From the NCBI GenBank assembly GCA_002197995.1, contig NGZR01000004.1, positions 3,410,001 through 3,474,000 of the forward strand: a stretch of 64,000 nucleotides of DNA, written 5' to 3'. Position 1 is the first letter of the stretch; the number at the start of each line of letters is the position of its first letter. Below are positions 10,479 to 23,547 of the stretch, one piece after another. The DNA comes from Gaeumannomyces sp. JS-464 (taxonomy: Eukaryota > Ascomycota > Sordariomycetes > Magnaporthales > Magnaporthaceae). The notes under the pieces are model-generated. The model was not told the origin of the DNA. It saw only the letters and a program-made list of their open reading frames with translations, and did not search any database. The position numbers were made by a program, and so were the translations under genes.

Positions 10479-13400
10479 CTAAAAGACCCAGGTGAATGTC
10501 TGCATCACATCAAAGCTGATTTGGTGTCTGTGGAGAAATGTCATTGTTAGCCGGGCTTCAAACAGTATAGTGGATGTGTAGATCAATGGGTTTGGAAACA
10601 GCGTAGAAAATGGGATAAAACATGAAAGCAAAAGAGCTCGGGAAAACTTGCCGGATGTCCGCAGACGACGCCCCGATGAGCACATTAAACCTGCCCTCTT
10701 CCGCCACCCAGCGCGAGACCGACGTATCGTAGTAACCGACGGCAAACCTGTCGATCTCGACCCGCAGGTGTTTGGTCTCGCCAACTTCCAGGAACACCTT
10801 TTCGAACGCCGCCAGCTCCTTCTGCGGCCGCGGAAGTCGCGACTTCTCGTCGCCCACGTAGATTTGCACCGTCTCGGCGCCCGCCACCGCGCCAACGTTG
10901 CTGACGGCCAGGATAAGCTCCAGCCTGTCCTCCGGCCCAGACATGACCCGCTTGCTGAGCGAGGGCCTGCCGTACTCGAACGACGTGTACGAGAGCCCGT
11001 GCCCAAACGGGAAAAGGGGTGTGACTCCGGCCCGCTCGTAGTGCCGATTCCTATGTACATGCCCTCGCCGTAAACGACCTCAAGGTTCTCGCCGGGCCAG
11101 TTGTGATACGCCGGTGTGTCCTGGAGCCTCCGGGGAAATGTGCACTGTAGCGTTTGGGATGGAAAGGTTAGTCGGTCTTTCGAAGTATAAGCGCCATTGG
11201 TGATAAGCAACGAGATTTACGTACGGGGAGCTTTCCGCTGGGAGACTTGCGCCCAAACAGAACGTCAGCGAGCGCATTTCCGGCCTCCTGACCCTGGTAC
11301 CACGCCTGGAGAATCGCCGGCACCTTGTCCGCCCAAGGCATGGTGACAGGAGACCCCGACTGGTTGACGACAACGGTCCGTTGGTTGGCGTCAAGCACGG
11401 CCTCGACCAGCCGGTCCTGGGTTCCATCCGAAGGCAAGTCCATCGTCTGCCTATCGTAGCCCTCCGACTCCCACTCCGCGTCGAGGCCGACGATCACGAC
11501 GGCCACATCCGAAGCCTTGGCGGCGTCGACGGCCTGCTGCAGATAGTCGACCGTGTCCTCCTCCTTGAATCCGATTCGACATCCTCCGTACTTGTGCGTC
11601 ATGTTGAACTCCTTCTGCTTGGCTGCCGGCCGCAGCTCATTGGTCATTTCGACCTTTAGCTCGACGGCTTTGCCCGCCTCCATGTCGACCTCGACCAGGT
11701 AATCAATGGACCCATCGAACATGGCCTCTCCCTCCTCGGTCCAGTCCCAGAGGTCCAGCGCGAGTCTGCCGTCGATGTGCAGCCGGCCGGGCCCCACGCT
11801 CATGAAGCTGATGGTGTGCTTCCCGCTCGTCCTTGGCGTCAGGAACGTAGTCGCAACGGCCGACCACTCGGGTCCCACTACCGCAAGAGGTGCCGAATCC
11901 CACAGGAAAAGATCAGCGTTGGTCCGTCGCTGTGTTGCCACCGGCTTACCCCTGAACTTGTCTCCAGCAAACCAGTCGATCGAGACGCCCTGCTCGCCAT
12001 CCTGTGTGCTACACACCGGCGACGCGACCGGAAGCCATTTGTTGATGTGGCAGCCGACGGCGTAGCTGACCTCGAGTTGCGCTGCCTCCCGGATGCTGTC
12101 CAGGGGCAGCGTGTTGTAATACGGGTTCAGACTGGCGCTTCCACCGCCGCCTGCAATGGCCCGGTTTGCGTTGGGGCCAATGACAGCCACCTTGGTTGTC
12201 CGTGGGTTGATAGGCAGAATGGCTCCCTCGTTCTTTAGAAGGGCAAGACCCTGGGTGCCGGCTTCAGAATGAGATCTCTAGTCTCGGGCCTGTCGTCTTC
12301 GCGCTCGTCCTGTTCCGCTGACATGTCATCCCCCTGACCCGCTGGACAAGTGTCAGGGCATTCTCAGTCGCCCGATCAATGTCCTGCTGGGACACCTTGC
12401 CCTGTTTCAATGCTGCGAGCAGTTTCTCGAACCGCCACTTGGCTGAGAAAGGGAACTCGATATCGCAGCCGGCCTTGACCGACTCGGCCGTAGAGTTCGT
12501 GCCACCCCAGTCCGAGATGACGGTGCTTCGTTTGCGTGTTTGTCAGTCCATGGGATCTTCGTAACATGATAGGTACACATTTGTGAAGGAAGCATACCCG
12601 TCATAGCCCCACTCGCCACGGAGAATGTCTTTCAGTACATGCTCGTGCATATCGGCATGCGTCCCATTGACCAGGTTGTACGACGTCATAATGGCCCATG
12701 GGTTTGCCTCCCGGACGGCGATCTCGAAAGGACGGAGATAGATCTCACGTAGGGGACGCTCCGATATTCTCGAGTCGATCGTCAACCGATTCGTCTCCTG
12801 CTCATTGCCGACAAAGTCTGCAAATAGCCGTCAGTGTGACCCATATACGAAGGGTGACGGAGTATCACGACGGCTTACTGACGTTTGATGGTAGCAGCAA
12901 CGCCGTTCTCCTGAAGCCCGCTTATATACTGCGCGGCCAATTTCCCGGTGAGGATTGGATCCTCAGAGAAGGACTCGAAGTTCCTTCCACCGAGGGGATG
13001 GCGGTGCAGGCACACCGTTGGGGCTAGCAGGATATTGGCGGACCTGGCTTTAGCCTCATTTGCGAGATGTCGGCCGACATCCCGTAGGAGGCTCTTGTTC
13101 CATGTGGCCGCCAGGGAGATGCCGCACGGGAACAGTGCAGCCTACGTACAAGTGAAATATTTAGCGCTGCCTATGGCCTGAGGAAAAAGTCCAAGGAGAG
13201 GTACATTTCGTACCTTGGTGCCGCCAACGAAAATCCCGCCACGTGCGCCGTTTGGGCCGTCGCTGGTTTTGGCCGATGGAATTCCCTTCAATGGGATTGC
13301 CTTTGTTCTCCAGAAGTCGGCGGCTGTCAAGAGAGAAACCTAGGCGCGCATGTGTCAGTGCCTCGACAAGACTGTGCTCCCTAGGTACCTAGGTGGTGTG

Positions 13401-13550
13401 ATAGATACCTTCTCTTCCAGAGATAGCCGAGCCAATTTCTCTCGGGCTAGGAGTCTCTTCTTGTCCTCGGTGGGACGAGGACGTCACCTGGGACGTAAAG
13501 GCTCCCTGGGGAAGAGACATCTGTGTCCGGGGTAGCGTTTGTGTCCATAC
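10479..13550 (-). CDS. GH3 beta-glucosidase with PA14 domain
   Basis: Hydrolyses beta-linked glucosides. The N-terminal (beta/alpha)8 domain shows [62 protein letters not shown] and the nucleophile Asp in [10 protein letters not shown]. Next come [13 protein letters not shown] and VIGPNANRA, then a PA14 insert (about 11650-11990, [20 protein letters not shown]), the second GH3 domain ([17 protein letters not shown]) and a C-terminal fibronectin-like domain ending FTWVF. At least six introns fit the frame, in plus coordinates: 13340-13408, 13142-13213, 12818-12882, 12526-12597, 11145-11224 and 10528-10651. The last has a GC donor. Frame breaks lie near 11047 and 12255-12325. The start is uncertain: a good candidate is the ATG near 13520, but one base seems missing just after it. 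No signal peptide is visible, so an intracellular enzyme is likely. Confidence 0.85.
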
Positions 13551-15565
13551 TTCCCAGGGGGATTCCTGAGGATCGCCATCGAACTGCAGCTCGTCCGGCG
13601 AGCGTGCGTCCGGTTCAGATCCCATACTCATGTGCAAGGGACAGATAAAGCGCAGATTAGCCTGCCTGGGAGAGTAGACAGTCTACGGCACGGGCGAAAG
13701 GGCTGTGTTTGGGTCAGAGAGGAGCAGAGCAGCTATTGGGGGAATCTAGAGCTATCTAAATAAGCCAGCCATCTCAGATATCGCCTGGTCGAGGAACGGG
13801 CCAAGCACGATTTGAACCGACGGATAGATACTTGGATGTCAAGACATGGATATCGTATAGTATTCGGACCGGGGCTCACGGGAAAAAACCGAGGGCACGC
13901 GTCTAAGCAGCCCCCCTTGGAGCCTCCTTCGTTGAGGGAAGCAGATGATCCAGGGCAGGAGCGTGGGGGTCCGAGACTTTAGGAGACTTGGGAAGATGAG
14001 TGGACGTTACGGGTGTTGTGACGACCGGCAGAAATAGCCACGTCGGTAGGGGCGGACCGACCACCGTAACGGCATGGAGCGGTAGCACCAGTCCGCAGGT
14101 GGTATCTCGGCCGGGGCGGGAAATGGGGTCTCGATGGCGGCGACGCTGCAGCGCGGCCAAGGATCTGACAGGCGTTCCCGCATTGCCGCTCGGCTGGGTC
14201 TTGGGTGTGGGTGGTGGCATGGTCGGGAGCCATGTGTGCCTGGCTTCGATGTCGATCCATGGTGGCTCGGCGGGCCGTCTTGCCAACAGCCAGGCACTCA
14301 GGGGTGGAGAAGAGCTAGACACTCTCATTCAGCTGACCTCGGGGCGTGGCATGGAGGTGTTTGCGCAGATTGGCTCACGTGCAACAGCAACAATGATGGT
14401 TGGTTGCACGGGCTGGAGGATTTTGGTGAGTCGCCTAGGGAGGCCTAGAGCGTCTCCTCCGTTTGATGTCGTGCACCACGGGCACTCGCCCGTTTCATCA
14501 GGCCGACGAGGGGGACTGTGCCGCCCGGTTGCGACCCTTTGGATGCGCGGCTATGCCCAACTGGGGACGCCCAAGTTCGCGGTTGAACGGTTCAATGGAT
14601 GCCTGGCTGCAGAGCCGCAAATCTCCGAGCCGTATTCGCGCAGGACGTGTCCGTGCCTTACATATAACACGGACCGCTCAGCTCTTGCGAGTGACAATCC
14701 GATGTATTTCGTGATTTGGCGCCGTGGTGGGATGCCGGGCCAGGCCTGGAGCTTCCCTGGCACGTTCCCCAAATAAAAGTCTGCAGGTTGTGCAGGTCCT
14801 CTGCTGACATAATATACCACAAGATTGGCCACTCCGTTTGCATTTCCAAGCCGCCGCCGATTGTTGTCCATGACGACGAGCTTTCAAATCCCACAGCGGT
14901 TCGTCTCGTCTGTCTGTCCATGGCCAGCTGAGATATTCCATGCCCGACGCCAAATATTCGGCCGAAACCTGCTCGAGACGAGACCAACTGGAAGCCTCGC
15001 CACCGCTACGACGGTGGCAATCACACTTTTTCCCCCCCTTCGTTGCGTGCAGATTTCTTTCTCCGGTCGCTGCTCGGCAAATCCTGCCCATTGACACCCA
15101 AACCCAGGTGTGTTCGGACGGAGCCGCAGCAGACCTTTATTTGCTCTCTTCCCCTGCCCGCCGCCGCCTTGAATTGCCTCGGGTCGAGCTGCCAGGATTT
15201 GGCAGCAGAGTCGATAGCGACGGCCGCGAAACGTGTCTCCACTAAGGCGAGACAACGCCCCATCAAACGCAGCGTTGCCGTGTGCGGTGCGGCGCAAGAG
15301 GATACCACCTTGAATTCCCCCTGGTAATTTTTTATCTTTTTTATAAAGCGCGCACCACACGCCGCGCCGGCACTTGGCTCCTCATTGCGGAATCTCGTCG
15401 CCGCGGCTGCAAAAAAAAAGACCAACCGACCACCCACCACCGACGGCGTGCCTGGTCCATTGGCCGGCCGAGTCCATCCTCCTGCGTCGCCTGCACGCAT
15501 CCTTTCCTTCCTCTCCTCCTCGTTGTAGCCCCCAGAACGGCAGGATCCGTCACAAGCTCGACACC
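13551..15565. promoter_or_regulatory. Divergent intergenic region, GH3 / zinc transporter
   Basis: About 2 kb between two start codons. A 258-codon ORF at 14000-14776 and several antisense ORFs have no domain, no bias and no plausible product. A CT-rich tract at about 15495-15525 lies just upstream of the transporter ATG, as is common in fungal core promoters. I see nothing else. Confidence 0.5.
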
Positions 15566-17241
15566 ATGGCGTGGTCCAAGGCAACGCGCATCAGCATTAT
15601 GCTGGCCATTGACTTGGCATTCTTCTTCCTCGAGCTCGGCTCCGGCATCTACGTCGGCTCGCTGGCCCTGATGGCCGATGCCTTCCACATGCTCAACGAC
15701 GTTATCTCTCTCGTCATAGGCCTATGGGCCGTGAGGGTTTCGCAGAACAAATCCACCGACAAGTTCTCGTACGGCTGGCTGCGCGCCGAGATCTTGGGCG
15801 CCTTCTTCAACGCCGTCTTCCTGATCGCTCTTTGCGTCTCCATTGTCCTCGAAGCCCTGACCCGCTTCCTCGACCCTCCCGTTATCGAGAACCCGTTCCT
15901 CATTCTGGTCGTCGGCTCTCTGGGCCTCACATCTAACCTCGTCGGCTTCTTCGTCCTCGGAGGCCACAGCCACGGCCACGGCGGTGGCGATCACGACCAC
16001 GATCATGGCCACGACCACGGCCACCCCCATTCCGACGAGGCGCATTCGCATGGCCGCGACGCCACCCGAGACGCCGAGGAGGGGCGCCACATCAGCTTCA
16101 GCAACGGCGACACGCGAGAGAGGTGCGGCAGCGGGGCTTCTGCGCTGTCCAAGAGCCAGCACAGGCGTCGCGGCAGCAGCATCCGGCACAGCCGCTTCAC
16201 TAATATTGACGAACTCTCTATCCACCCGCCAGCTTCCGTCAGGAGATCATTGCCGCAAGTCGTCCCCAGAACCAGTCCGATGAGGAGTCGGCCAGCGACC
16301 GAAGCCGTGAACCTAGCCCAAGCCGGGACGATGACCAACTCCCCAGCGAGACGACGCCCCTGATCGGATCTGGAGCTTCGGCAACTGTACCCGTCGGCAT
16401 AGTCCACAAGGATGGCGCTGGCTGCCGCACCCTCACTCGCCGCCCCCGCCGGGATTCGTGCGATCACGCCGGGCACAACCACAACAAGCCCATGGAGTCC
16501 CGAGGCGGGCACGGTCACGGCCATAATCACGGAGATATGGGCATGCATGGCATGATTCTACACGTCATCGGCGACGCCCTCGGCAACGTTGGCGTCATTG
16601 TCACCGCTCTCATCATCTGGAAGACTTCGTGGGAAGCCCGATTCTACGCAGACCCCGCCGTTTCTCTCTTTATCACGCTCATAATCCTGCGGTCCTGCAT
16701 TCCGCTTACGCTCGCCACGGCCAAGATCCTACTACAGGCCACCCCTGACCACTTAAGCATCCCCGACATCAAGGCCGACATCCAGGATCTGCCAGGCGTC
16801 GTCAGTTGCCACCACGTCCACATCTGGCAGCTATCTGACACAAAGCTGGTCGCCTCGATGCACATCCAGGTGGCCTTCCCCATCTCGGAAGAGAATGGCG
16901 AAAAGTACATGAAGCTGGCCATGCGCGCCCGAAGCTGTCTGCACGCCTACGGCATCCACAGCGCCACCATCCAGCCCGAGTTCTGCCTCGACCGCGACCA
17001 CGCTCACCTGGAGGACTACCAGCAACAGACCGATGGCGTCTCAGAGGCCGCCACGGCGTGCGGTACCGGTGGGCCCGGCTCTATATGCCTCCTCGAGTGC
17101 GTTGACGACTGCGTTGGCCAAGGCTGCTGCTCCGACTCGGCAAAATCTCCGCCGGGCAGCAGCCACTCACACAATCCGCAGGCTGGTGGTGGCCACAGCC
17201 ACGACCACGCCGCCCATGGGCACGGTGGTCATAATCACTAG
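15566..17241 (+). CDS. ZRC1: CDF zinc transporter of the Zrc1/Cot1 type
   Basis: Cation-diffusion-facilitator that moves zinc (possibly cobalt) out of the cytosol, in yeast into the vacuole. Six membrane segments can be placed: four in the first 145 residues (IMLAIDLAFFFLELGSGIYV onwards) and two after the loop (HGMILHVIGDALGNVGVIVT and SLFITLIILRSC). The metal-site motifs are visible, ALMADAFHMLND in TM2 and HVIGDALGNVG in TM5. The long cytosolic loop is His-rich (GHSHGHGGGDHDHDHGHDHG) and a second His-rich stretch ends the protein. The frame breaks by one missing base near 16225 inside the variable loop. With it restored the length is 558 aa. The start ATG 15566 gives the family N-terminus MAWSKATRIS. 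Confidence 0.92.
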
Positions 17242-18390
17242 ATCTTTCTAGGCAGTTCCTATCCCTCGAGGGTTGTACATTAAATAGATGGAGTAGACGT
17301 GAGTCACGGTCGGACAGCCAACATCTGGGCGTCGTGATGGTCAGGAACTAAGCTTGCATGTATAGGGGCGTTGGGCGGCTCTATTTATTTATTGGCTTTG
17401 CATCATGTGCCATATCATCAAGATTAACTAAGCTACTTTTTTTTCTTCTTCTTTTGTGCCGTCTGCGCATTCAATACATACTGCTTTGTGCTTATTGCCT
17501 GGACAAGTCAAGTCTGATGTTAGGTCTGCGCCATCGTAGCGAAACAAAAACATAGAACATCAAGGCCTACTCTCGTCAACGGATGCAGATAGGCCATGAG
17601 AAGCGAAGTTGGAGCTTATTTAGGCAGGTTTGCCAGGCCAAATATCGCAGGAAAAAAAGAAGTGGATGTAACTTAGGTAGCGGACTCCTCTCCAAATCAC
17701 CATCTATGTGAACCAAACGTGACACACAAAGTCCCAACACAGTCATCCACCGGGCGCACTCGCTCAGCTACAGGCCGTTACCATAAAGTGGTACTGGAAG
17801 CCCAAGAGGCGTTGGCCGGGGCCTGGGTTGGCAGCACGCCAGGCTTTCCCCCCGCCGTCACCCGCGTGTTTTCCAAGATGATTAGAGAAGACGATAGAGG
17901 TAGGTAGGTATATGGGCCCCAGACAAGTCAGATTCGAGAATCCTATCTGCGTGACGCATTTCCCTCCGATTAGGAGATAGGTTGGTTGGGTATTTGACGA
18001 TATGCAGGCCGTGCTTGCGCGTGGGTATTGAAAAGAAAAGGAACAAAGGAAGATAAACGCTCAAGAAAAAAAGAAAGAGAAAAAAAAAGAGGCAAAGAGC
18101 AGGCAGCACAATAAAATTAGACGAGAAGATGCGACGAGATCTGGCTTGCTGTGCGCGCTGGGTATAGGCGCTCTGACAGCAGGAGAGGATGGGGATAAGG
18201 ACAAAAAGGAAATAGGCTGTTTATCTGCAAGGAAAACTGTGCGGCATGGGATGAGACTGATACGAAAAAACGGCGGGTATGATTCTAGTTGTGTGAAATG
18301 CGGTTTCAATGTGAGGTTGCTTGGGATGGATGGACTTGGCGGTGATTCAAGTCTCGAGACTTCGGCGACCAGGGGTTGGTTGGCGGGAGA
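17242..18390. other. Shared 3' region of convergent zinc transporter and Msb1 genes
   Basis: About 1.15 kb with purine-rich patches (18060-18090) and no credible ORF. Confidence 0.5.
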
Positions 18391-21300
18391 TTAGCGGCGG
18401 AGGGGCTGAGGAGCCCGGGGAGCTGCACCAGGACCATGAGTGTTCTCCATGTTGCCCGTCAGCTCGGCAACTCTGGCCTTGATACGGGCCACACGAGACT
18501 CGATGGCTACAGACGCAAGGCATGTTAACAAAGATGACGTTATGGGACAGTTGGGGGTGGCCGAATCCAGGCGGTGCTCAACTTACTCTCCTCGCCGCTG
18601 GTGTCGCCATCGCCGTCTGTAGTCTTGCTGAAGCCACCCTGGCTTTGTTCTTCGCTCTGGCGCTGAGCGGCACGATCGGCGGCATTCTTGCGGATCTGCG
18701 CCCATCGGTCCAGCGCCGGGGCCACAGGAGACATGAGAGAGACCGGGGCATTTGCGACACCGTGAGCCGGGTCCTCGGCAGCACGGGACGGTTCCCGAGC
18801 GATAGGGGGCGGCGTCGCGTCATCATCCTCGTCTTCCGAGTCGGGAATAAAGGCTGGCTGATCCAGCGGGCCCTGGTCGAACCGCGAGAACTCATCCCGA
18901 GCCTCCAGGGCGTCGGGCGTGTCCACACGCGAGACCGTGTCGACGGATGCTTCGTAATGGGCCTCGGGCCCCTGGCGTACAGGTGTGGACTGGGCAGCCG
19001 GGGGCCGGGTGGGCGTGGACGGGGTGCGCGCTCGGGGCGTGCGATCCTCCTCCTGCTGCTCCATAGGCGGCATCACCACCTCGGCCCGTGAGACCGGAGG
19101 CTCGGGTGAAATGGCCGCAGCCCGCTCCCGCGGGCCCGAGACTTCCACGCTGTTCTTTTGGCTATCGTGGGCCAACATGCCGTTGAGGTCAGCCGCGGCG
19201 TGATCAGGCAGCTTAGATTGCCTGTTCTTGCGGCCAAACAGCTTCCTAAAGCCTCCAGACGCCGCCTTGTCCTTTTCCTTGTGAAGCTTCTTTTGGTGCT
19301 TCTTGCTGTCGGGGCTGACGTCGGGCTCAGGGGAGATGGTGGTGTTCCGTGCCAGCTCAATGCTCTGGTGCTCCTCCTTCGGGGGCGGCAAGGGAGATGC
19401 GCGTCCGTGAGCAGCCACGTCATCCTCCTTCCTAAGCAGGGGCGACTGGGGGACAATCGAGGATGGAGACTGGGGCATAAGGGAGGGGGATTTAGCGGGA
19501 GGCGGAGGACGCTCGTCCCTGTCATGCTCGCTAGCGGCGGTGTGGCCGTTGGCGTGGAGGTTCGCCTGTGACATGCCGCGCCCGGCGTTGGTATTGGCAA
19601 GATACGCTTCCCTAATGGCGTCCTTGTCATACTTGTTCGCCCACTTCATCGCAGGCGACGCCTCGCTCATGATCACAGGCTGCATTGTCATGACGCTGTT
19701 GGTCTTCTCCGCCATTAGTTCAGCATCGGTCCGCCCCCGACGGGTGGGCGAGCCCACGCTCGCCGTCTGCCTCTCCTGGAACTGCCTGGCCTGGAGCTGT
19801 TGCGCCGCAGCTTGGATTTTTGCCTGCTGGTCTGGCCCAATGCTCGTCTTGCTGACGCCCATCGCAGCCGAGCCATGGGCGTCTCCCTTGTTCAGCGCAT
19901 GTTTTCCGGTCGACTTGCTGCGAGAAAGGCCCCCCTTGTTCCGGCGAGTCCAGCTGAAAAAGCCCTTCTTTTCGGCAATGTAAGCGCCCTCGTCAGGCTC
20001 GGGCGCAGCACCTTTGACCATCTCCTCCATCACTAGCCAACGTCCGCTGCGCAGCGACGTCTCAATCACGGCGCAGCGGCCAAACGAAGACTTGCGTTCT
20101 GGGGTCTCCTCCGGGGCCAAGCTGGTCATCCAGACCCACCAGAACGAATCGTCCAGCTCGAAGCGGGATATGCTTGCCAGCTCGCCGGGCTCCAGATGGC
20201 GCTCCGTCTCCAGTCTGGGCCTGTGAGACTGTGCACTGCGCTGGCGCACTGTCGTATCAATTGGCGGGAGCACTTTGTCCGGTGGCAGCAGAAGGTTCGA
20301 GGGGCTGTTCGGGCCATCGTCAACAAAGCCAGACGAGAGGAAGTCTGCCCAGGACGGGGTGGTGGGCCTGGCCAGGCCAGCGCCCGAGGCCGGGGCAGAC
20401 CTGAGGCCGGGGACCTGGCGTCTGTGGGCCGCAGCATCCTCGTCCTCTTCCTCCTCGTCCAGTGTTGCGGTGAAGCCGATATCCTCGAATCGGGACCAGG
20501 ATGCGTCGCGCAAGCCCGTTGAGTGCTTGGAACTGGAAACAGCCTGGGTCTGGTTGGCCGCAGAGACAGACTTAAGGACTCTGCGGCATTCCTCCGTCAG
20601 GGCCTGGATCGGATCCTCGTATTCGGAAAACTCGCGGAGCATGCGATCCTCGTCGCGGTATTGGAAATGGTTGCCTCGGCGAAGAAGAGCGAAGGGCGTG
20701 GGCGAAACGGTATCGACAAACATGACGACCTTGTAAGTCGATGACATCATGAGTGATGGCCGCTCTGGTGGGTACTCGGTCTCCTGGACAAGCTTCTGCA
20801 GCGACATGGGCAAAGCCGATATACCGGCGCGGACACGATGCGGGCTCAAAGATCGGAGGTAGGCAAAAAAGAGATGGCTGGTCGCGTCGGCAGCCTTGAG
20901 CCACGCCTTGTAGCTGCCATCGAAACCGTTACCGACATCTCTGTGCTCAAAGGCCCACCATGAGGCCATGCGCGACAGCTTGCGACCGCCGAAGCCATTG
21001 GCCTTGCCGTGGGCAGCGACAGCGGAAAGGAGGTCGAAGAAATCGAATACTATCGAGGTGCGCGCCTCGTTATCGACGCTCAGTGGAATGAAGGTTTTAA
21101 ACGAGTCTCGGGCCATATCGGAATCTGGGGGGAAACGGTCAGCGGCAGGCGCCACACAAGCCACCACTCGGGCGCGTGCGATTGTGGAACGCGGATAATG
21201 TTTGTGGGATAGAGGCTTTACCGACCTTGCTCTCCGACCTTGAATAGCTCGTAGGCGTCCCAGCCGACCAAACCGCCCTGCAATCTGGCCCAGCACCACT

Positions 21301-21833
21301 TGATAACTCCCGATATGACCTGGGCGGTGTGTTAGCATTGGAAACTTGGCACGCAAGAGGGCTGCGAGACAAGCAAACGCACCATTGGCTCGATCATGCG
21401 CAGCTCCTGGGCCAGCATCTCACCCCGCAGGTTGGAGCTTGGGTCGAAGAAGTGGCGGATGAACGTCCGCACGCCGCTGGGATCAGACGTCGGACGGAAC
21501 GGGAGGAGGAGAAAAGGGAGATCAAGGCCTGGAGAGGCGATCGAGAATAGCAGACGGCGCGTCCGTTAGCCCAGAGCTCACAGCCACCCGCGAGCGCGGG
21601 GGAGGGAAGGAGATAGATATGGGGGAGGCATTACCTCTAGCCTTGAGCTCGACAGTGCAGCGCCGGACCAGCTCCTGAATCTCCTCTGGCTCGACTGTTG
21701 TCCGCGTGAAGGCATCTTCCCATCGCGGCTTGGCGGGGGCCTGCTCCTTCAGGTGGTCGAGGCCGCCGCCCTTCTTGTTCTTGATTTTCGTGGGGCCATC
21801 CTTGCCCTTGAGGCGGGAGAATATACTAGGCAT
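18391..21833 (-). CDS. MSB1: Msb1/Mug8-domain morphogenesis protein
   Basis: Five exons give an unbroken 1030-aa protein. Introns in plus coordinates are 21529-21634, 21320-21382, 21125-21225 and 18507-18586. Budding-yeast Msb1 acts with Bem1, Cdc42 and the cell-integrity pathway in polarised growth. The N-terminal Msb1 domain is clear: MPSIFSRLKGKDGPTKIKNK, KPRWEDAFTRTTVEPEEIQE, LLPFRPTSDPSGVRTFIRHF, GEMLAQELRMIEPMVISGVI, WCWARLQGGLVGWDAYELFK and MARDSFKTFIPLSVDNEART. After about residue 480 the protein is disordered, Ser/Pro/Lys-rich, with a short basic block FRKLFGRKNRQSKL. The last exon encodes a short coiled-coil-like end, IESRVARIKARVAELTGN. All splice phases agree, so this gene is intact. 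Confidence 0.92.
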
Positions 21834-21954
21834 GGTATGGTGTCTCGAAGCGGTCTATGCGAGGGCAGGCCAGCGGTGAGGGCACACGCATTCGTCAGGA
21901 GGCAGCGCGGTGTCTGCTCCGAGGGCTGCTCGGGAAGCAGCCGTGTAATTGTGC

Positions 21955-21982
21955 TTTTTTTTTTTTTTTTTTTTTTTTTTTT
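21955..21982. repeat. T28 homopolymer upstream of MSB1
   Basis: Twenty-eight consecutive T on the plus strand, about 120 bp upstream of the Msb1 start codon. It reads as A28 in the gene sense. It may act as a nucleosome-excluding poly(dA:dT) tract. Confidence 0.9.
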
Positions 21983-23527
21983 GCGCAAATTCGGTGCTGG
22001 AGATGTCTGTTTGGGGCCTCGAAGCCAGCCGATGGGATCAAATTGGCTGGGGGCCCGCGTTCACAAGAGAAAACGGAAACTCGGTCTTGTAGCAGTCGGG
22101 TGGAGAAAGAAACGTCGGGTCCAGACGTGCGAGCGTGTTGAATTGGACGGGGCCTGGGTGTCGCTCGAAAGGGCCCAATGGAAACACGCAAGGGGGTATC
22201 GATCGAACGAGAGGGCGAGCTGCGTGGAAGTGGAGGAGGGACCCCTGGGGTGGGAAAAATCATAAAACAAAAAGGAAAGCAGGTAGTAGCGAACGGGGGA
22301 GTGGCAAGAAGGAAAACGAAGAGTAGATGGAGGGAAAACAAAAGGCGAATGGAACAACACGAGAAGGGAAGGATGGCAACAGGAGGAAGGGGGAGGAAGA
22401 AGAAGAAAAAAAAAGAAAAAAGAAAAAGGCACCAGCCAAAAACCACGGGCAAATATTATTGTCGATACTGGTGATGAAGCAGCAGCACCTACCAGCTTCA
22501 GCTGGTCTTCAGGGGCTAGCGTTAGGGTGGGACATGAGACATGGGACGGAGAGGAACGGCGCGACGAAATAAGGCACGAAAAATGTCCCAGGCGGGCCTG
22601 GCGCAAATTGCGACGCCTGTCGGTCGTACCTGCCCAACGCACATCCACATCGCCTTCTTGCCTCGCCTGTCGTCCATCTCGTCCACCCATTTATCAACTG
22701 CCGCCGCCTGCACCCACCCACATCCACCCACCCAAGACGGGTGCAACCTTTTTGCAGCGCGTCTACATAGGGGACTGCGCAAGGTACCTTGACTTACATG
22801 CGACCATGCCTCGCCGGGCCAGACACCACCACAAGAAGAGCCACAAAGGTCAGGTCCATCCAAATAGCAAGCGGTCATGGAAACCGCAGAGACCCGGCAG
22901 ACCTAGGCCCAGGCTGGGCGGTTTGTTGGCTTCCATCCGACGCCGAATCAATTGACGTTCGACTCTGATCAAGAAGTCTGTAGCGGTCATCCCTTACAAC
23001 CTGCGCCCTGCCTGGACCGGCCTGGTGCTGTAGGCTTTTTCTGGGGTGATGCGTGGTGATGCGTCCCACCACCTGGAAGGAAGCATGGTGGGGACCCAGG
23101 ATTGATACATCTGAAGTACCCGTGCTGTTCGCGCTACAGTATCCAGCCGACAGGGGCAAGCATGTCTCTTTGAGGCACCGATCTTTGCCAAGCGCGTGAT
23201 GATTAGCTAGAAAGTCTGTTGCGGCCTGTGAGTTACTGGAGATATCACAGACACTCGTGCCCGCGAGTGGCCACTGCCGAGGAGGCGTGCAGGCAGACGG
23301 ACGGATATTCGGAGAGGAGGACTTGGTCTCCAGTAATAGCAAGCAACATGGGCCGGAGCAGATAGGACGGATACACAACAACACCATGGAAAAGCCAAAA
23401 GCCGTCGGCTGGATGCGGCATCAAGGTCAAGGCCCAAGGAGGGCTACCTATATCGAGGACTTATAGGAATCTAAGGAGGTGGTTGGTCGCTTTGCGGTGG
23501 GTAGGACAGACACTGTACTCGGCACAA

Positions 23528-23547
23528 CCCCCCCCCCCCCCCCCCCC
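23528..23547. repeat. Poly(C) tract, 20 bases
   Basis: Uninterrupted C run in intergenic DNA. Four such C or G tracts of 20-25 bases occur in the window. Confidence 0.9.

Noticed and set aside
13795..13830. A TTTGAACC-like B-box suggesting a tRNA on the minus strand
   Set aside because: The flanking T-stem does not pair, and no matching acceptor or D-arm lies at the right distance.
14000..14776. A 258-codon plus-strand ORF and overlapping minus ORFs upstream of the zinc transporter
   Set aside because: No domain, low-bias composition and several overlapping ORFs of similar length on both strands. Typical of chance ORFs in GC-rich DNA.
22806..22955. A 49-codon basic ORF (MPRRARHHHKKSHKG...)
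   Set aside because: Another ATG lies just upstream out of frame, there is no promoter-like context and I know of no similar protein.
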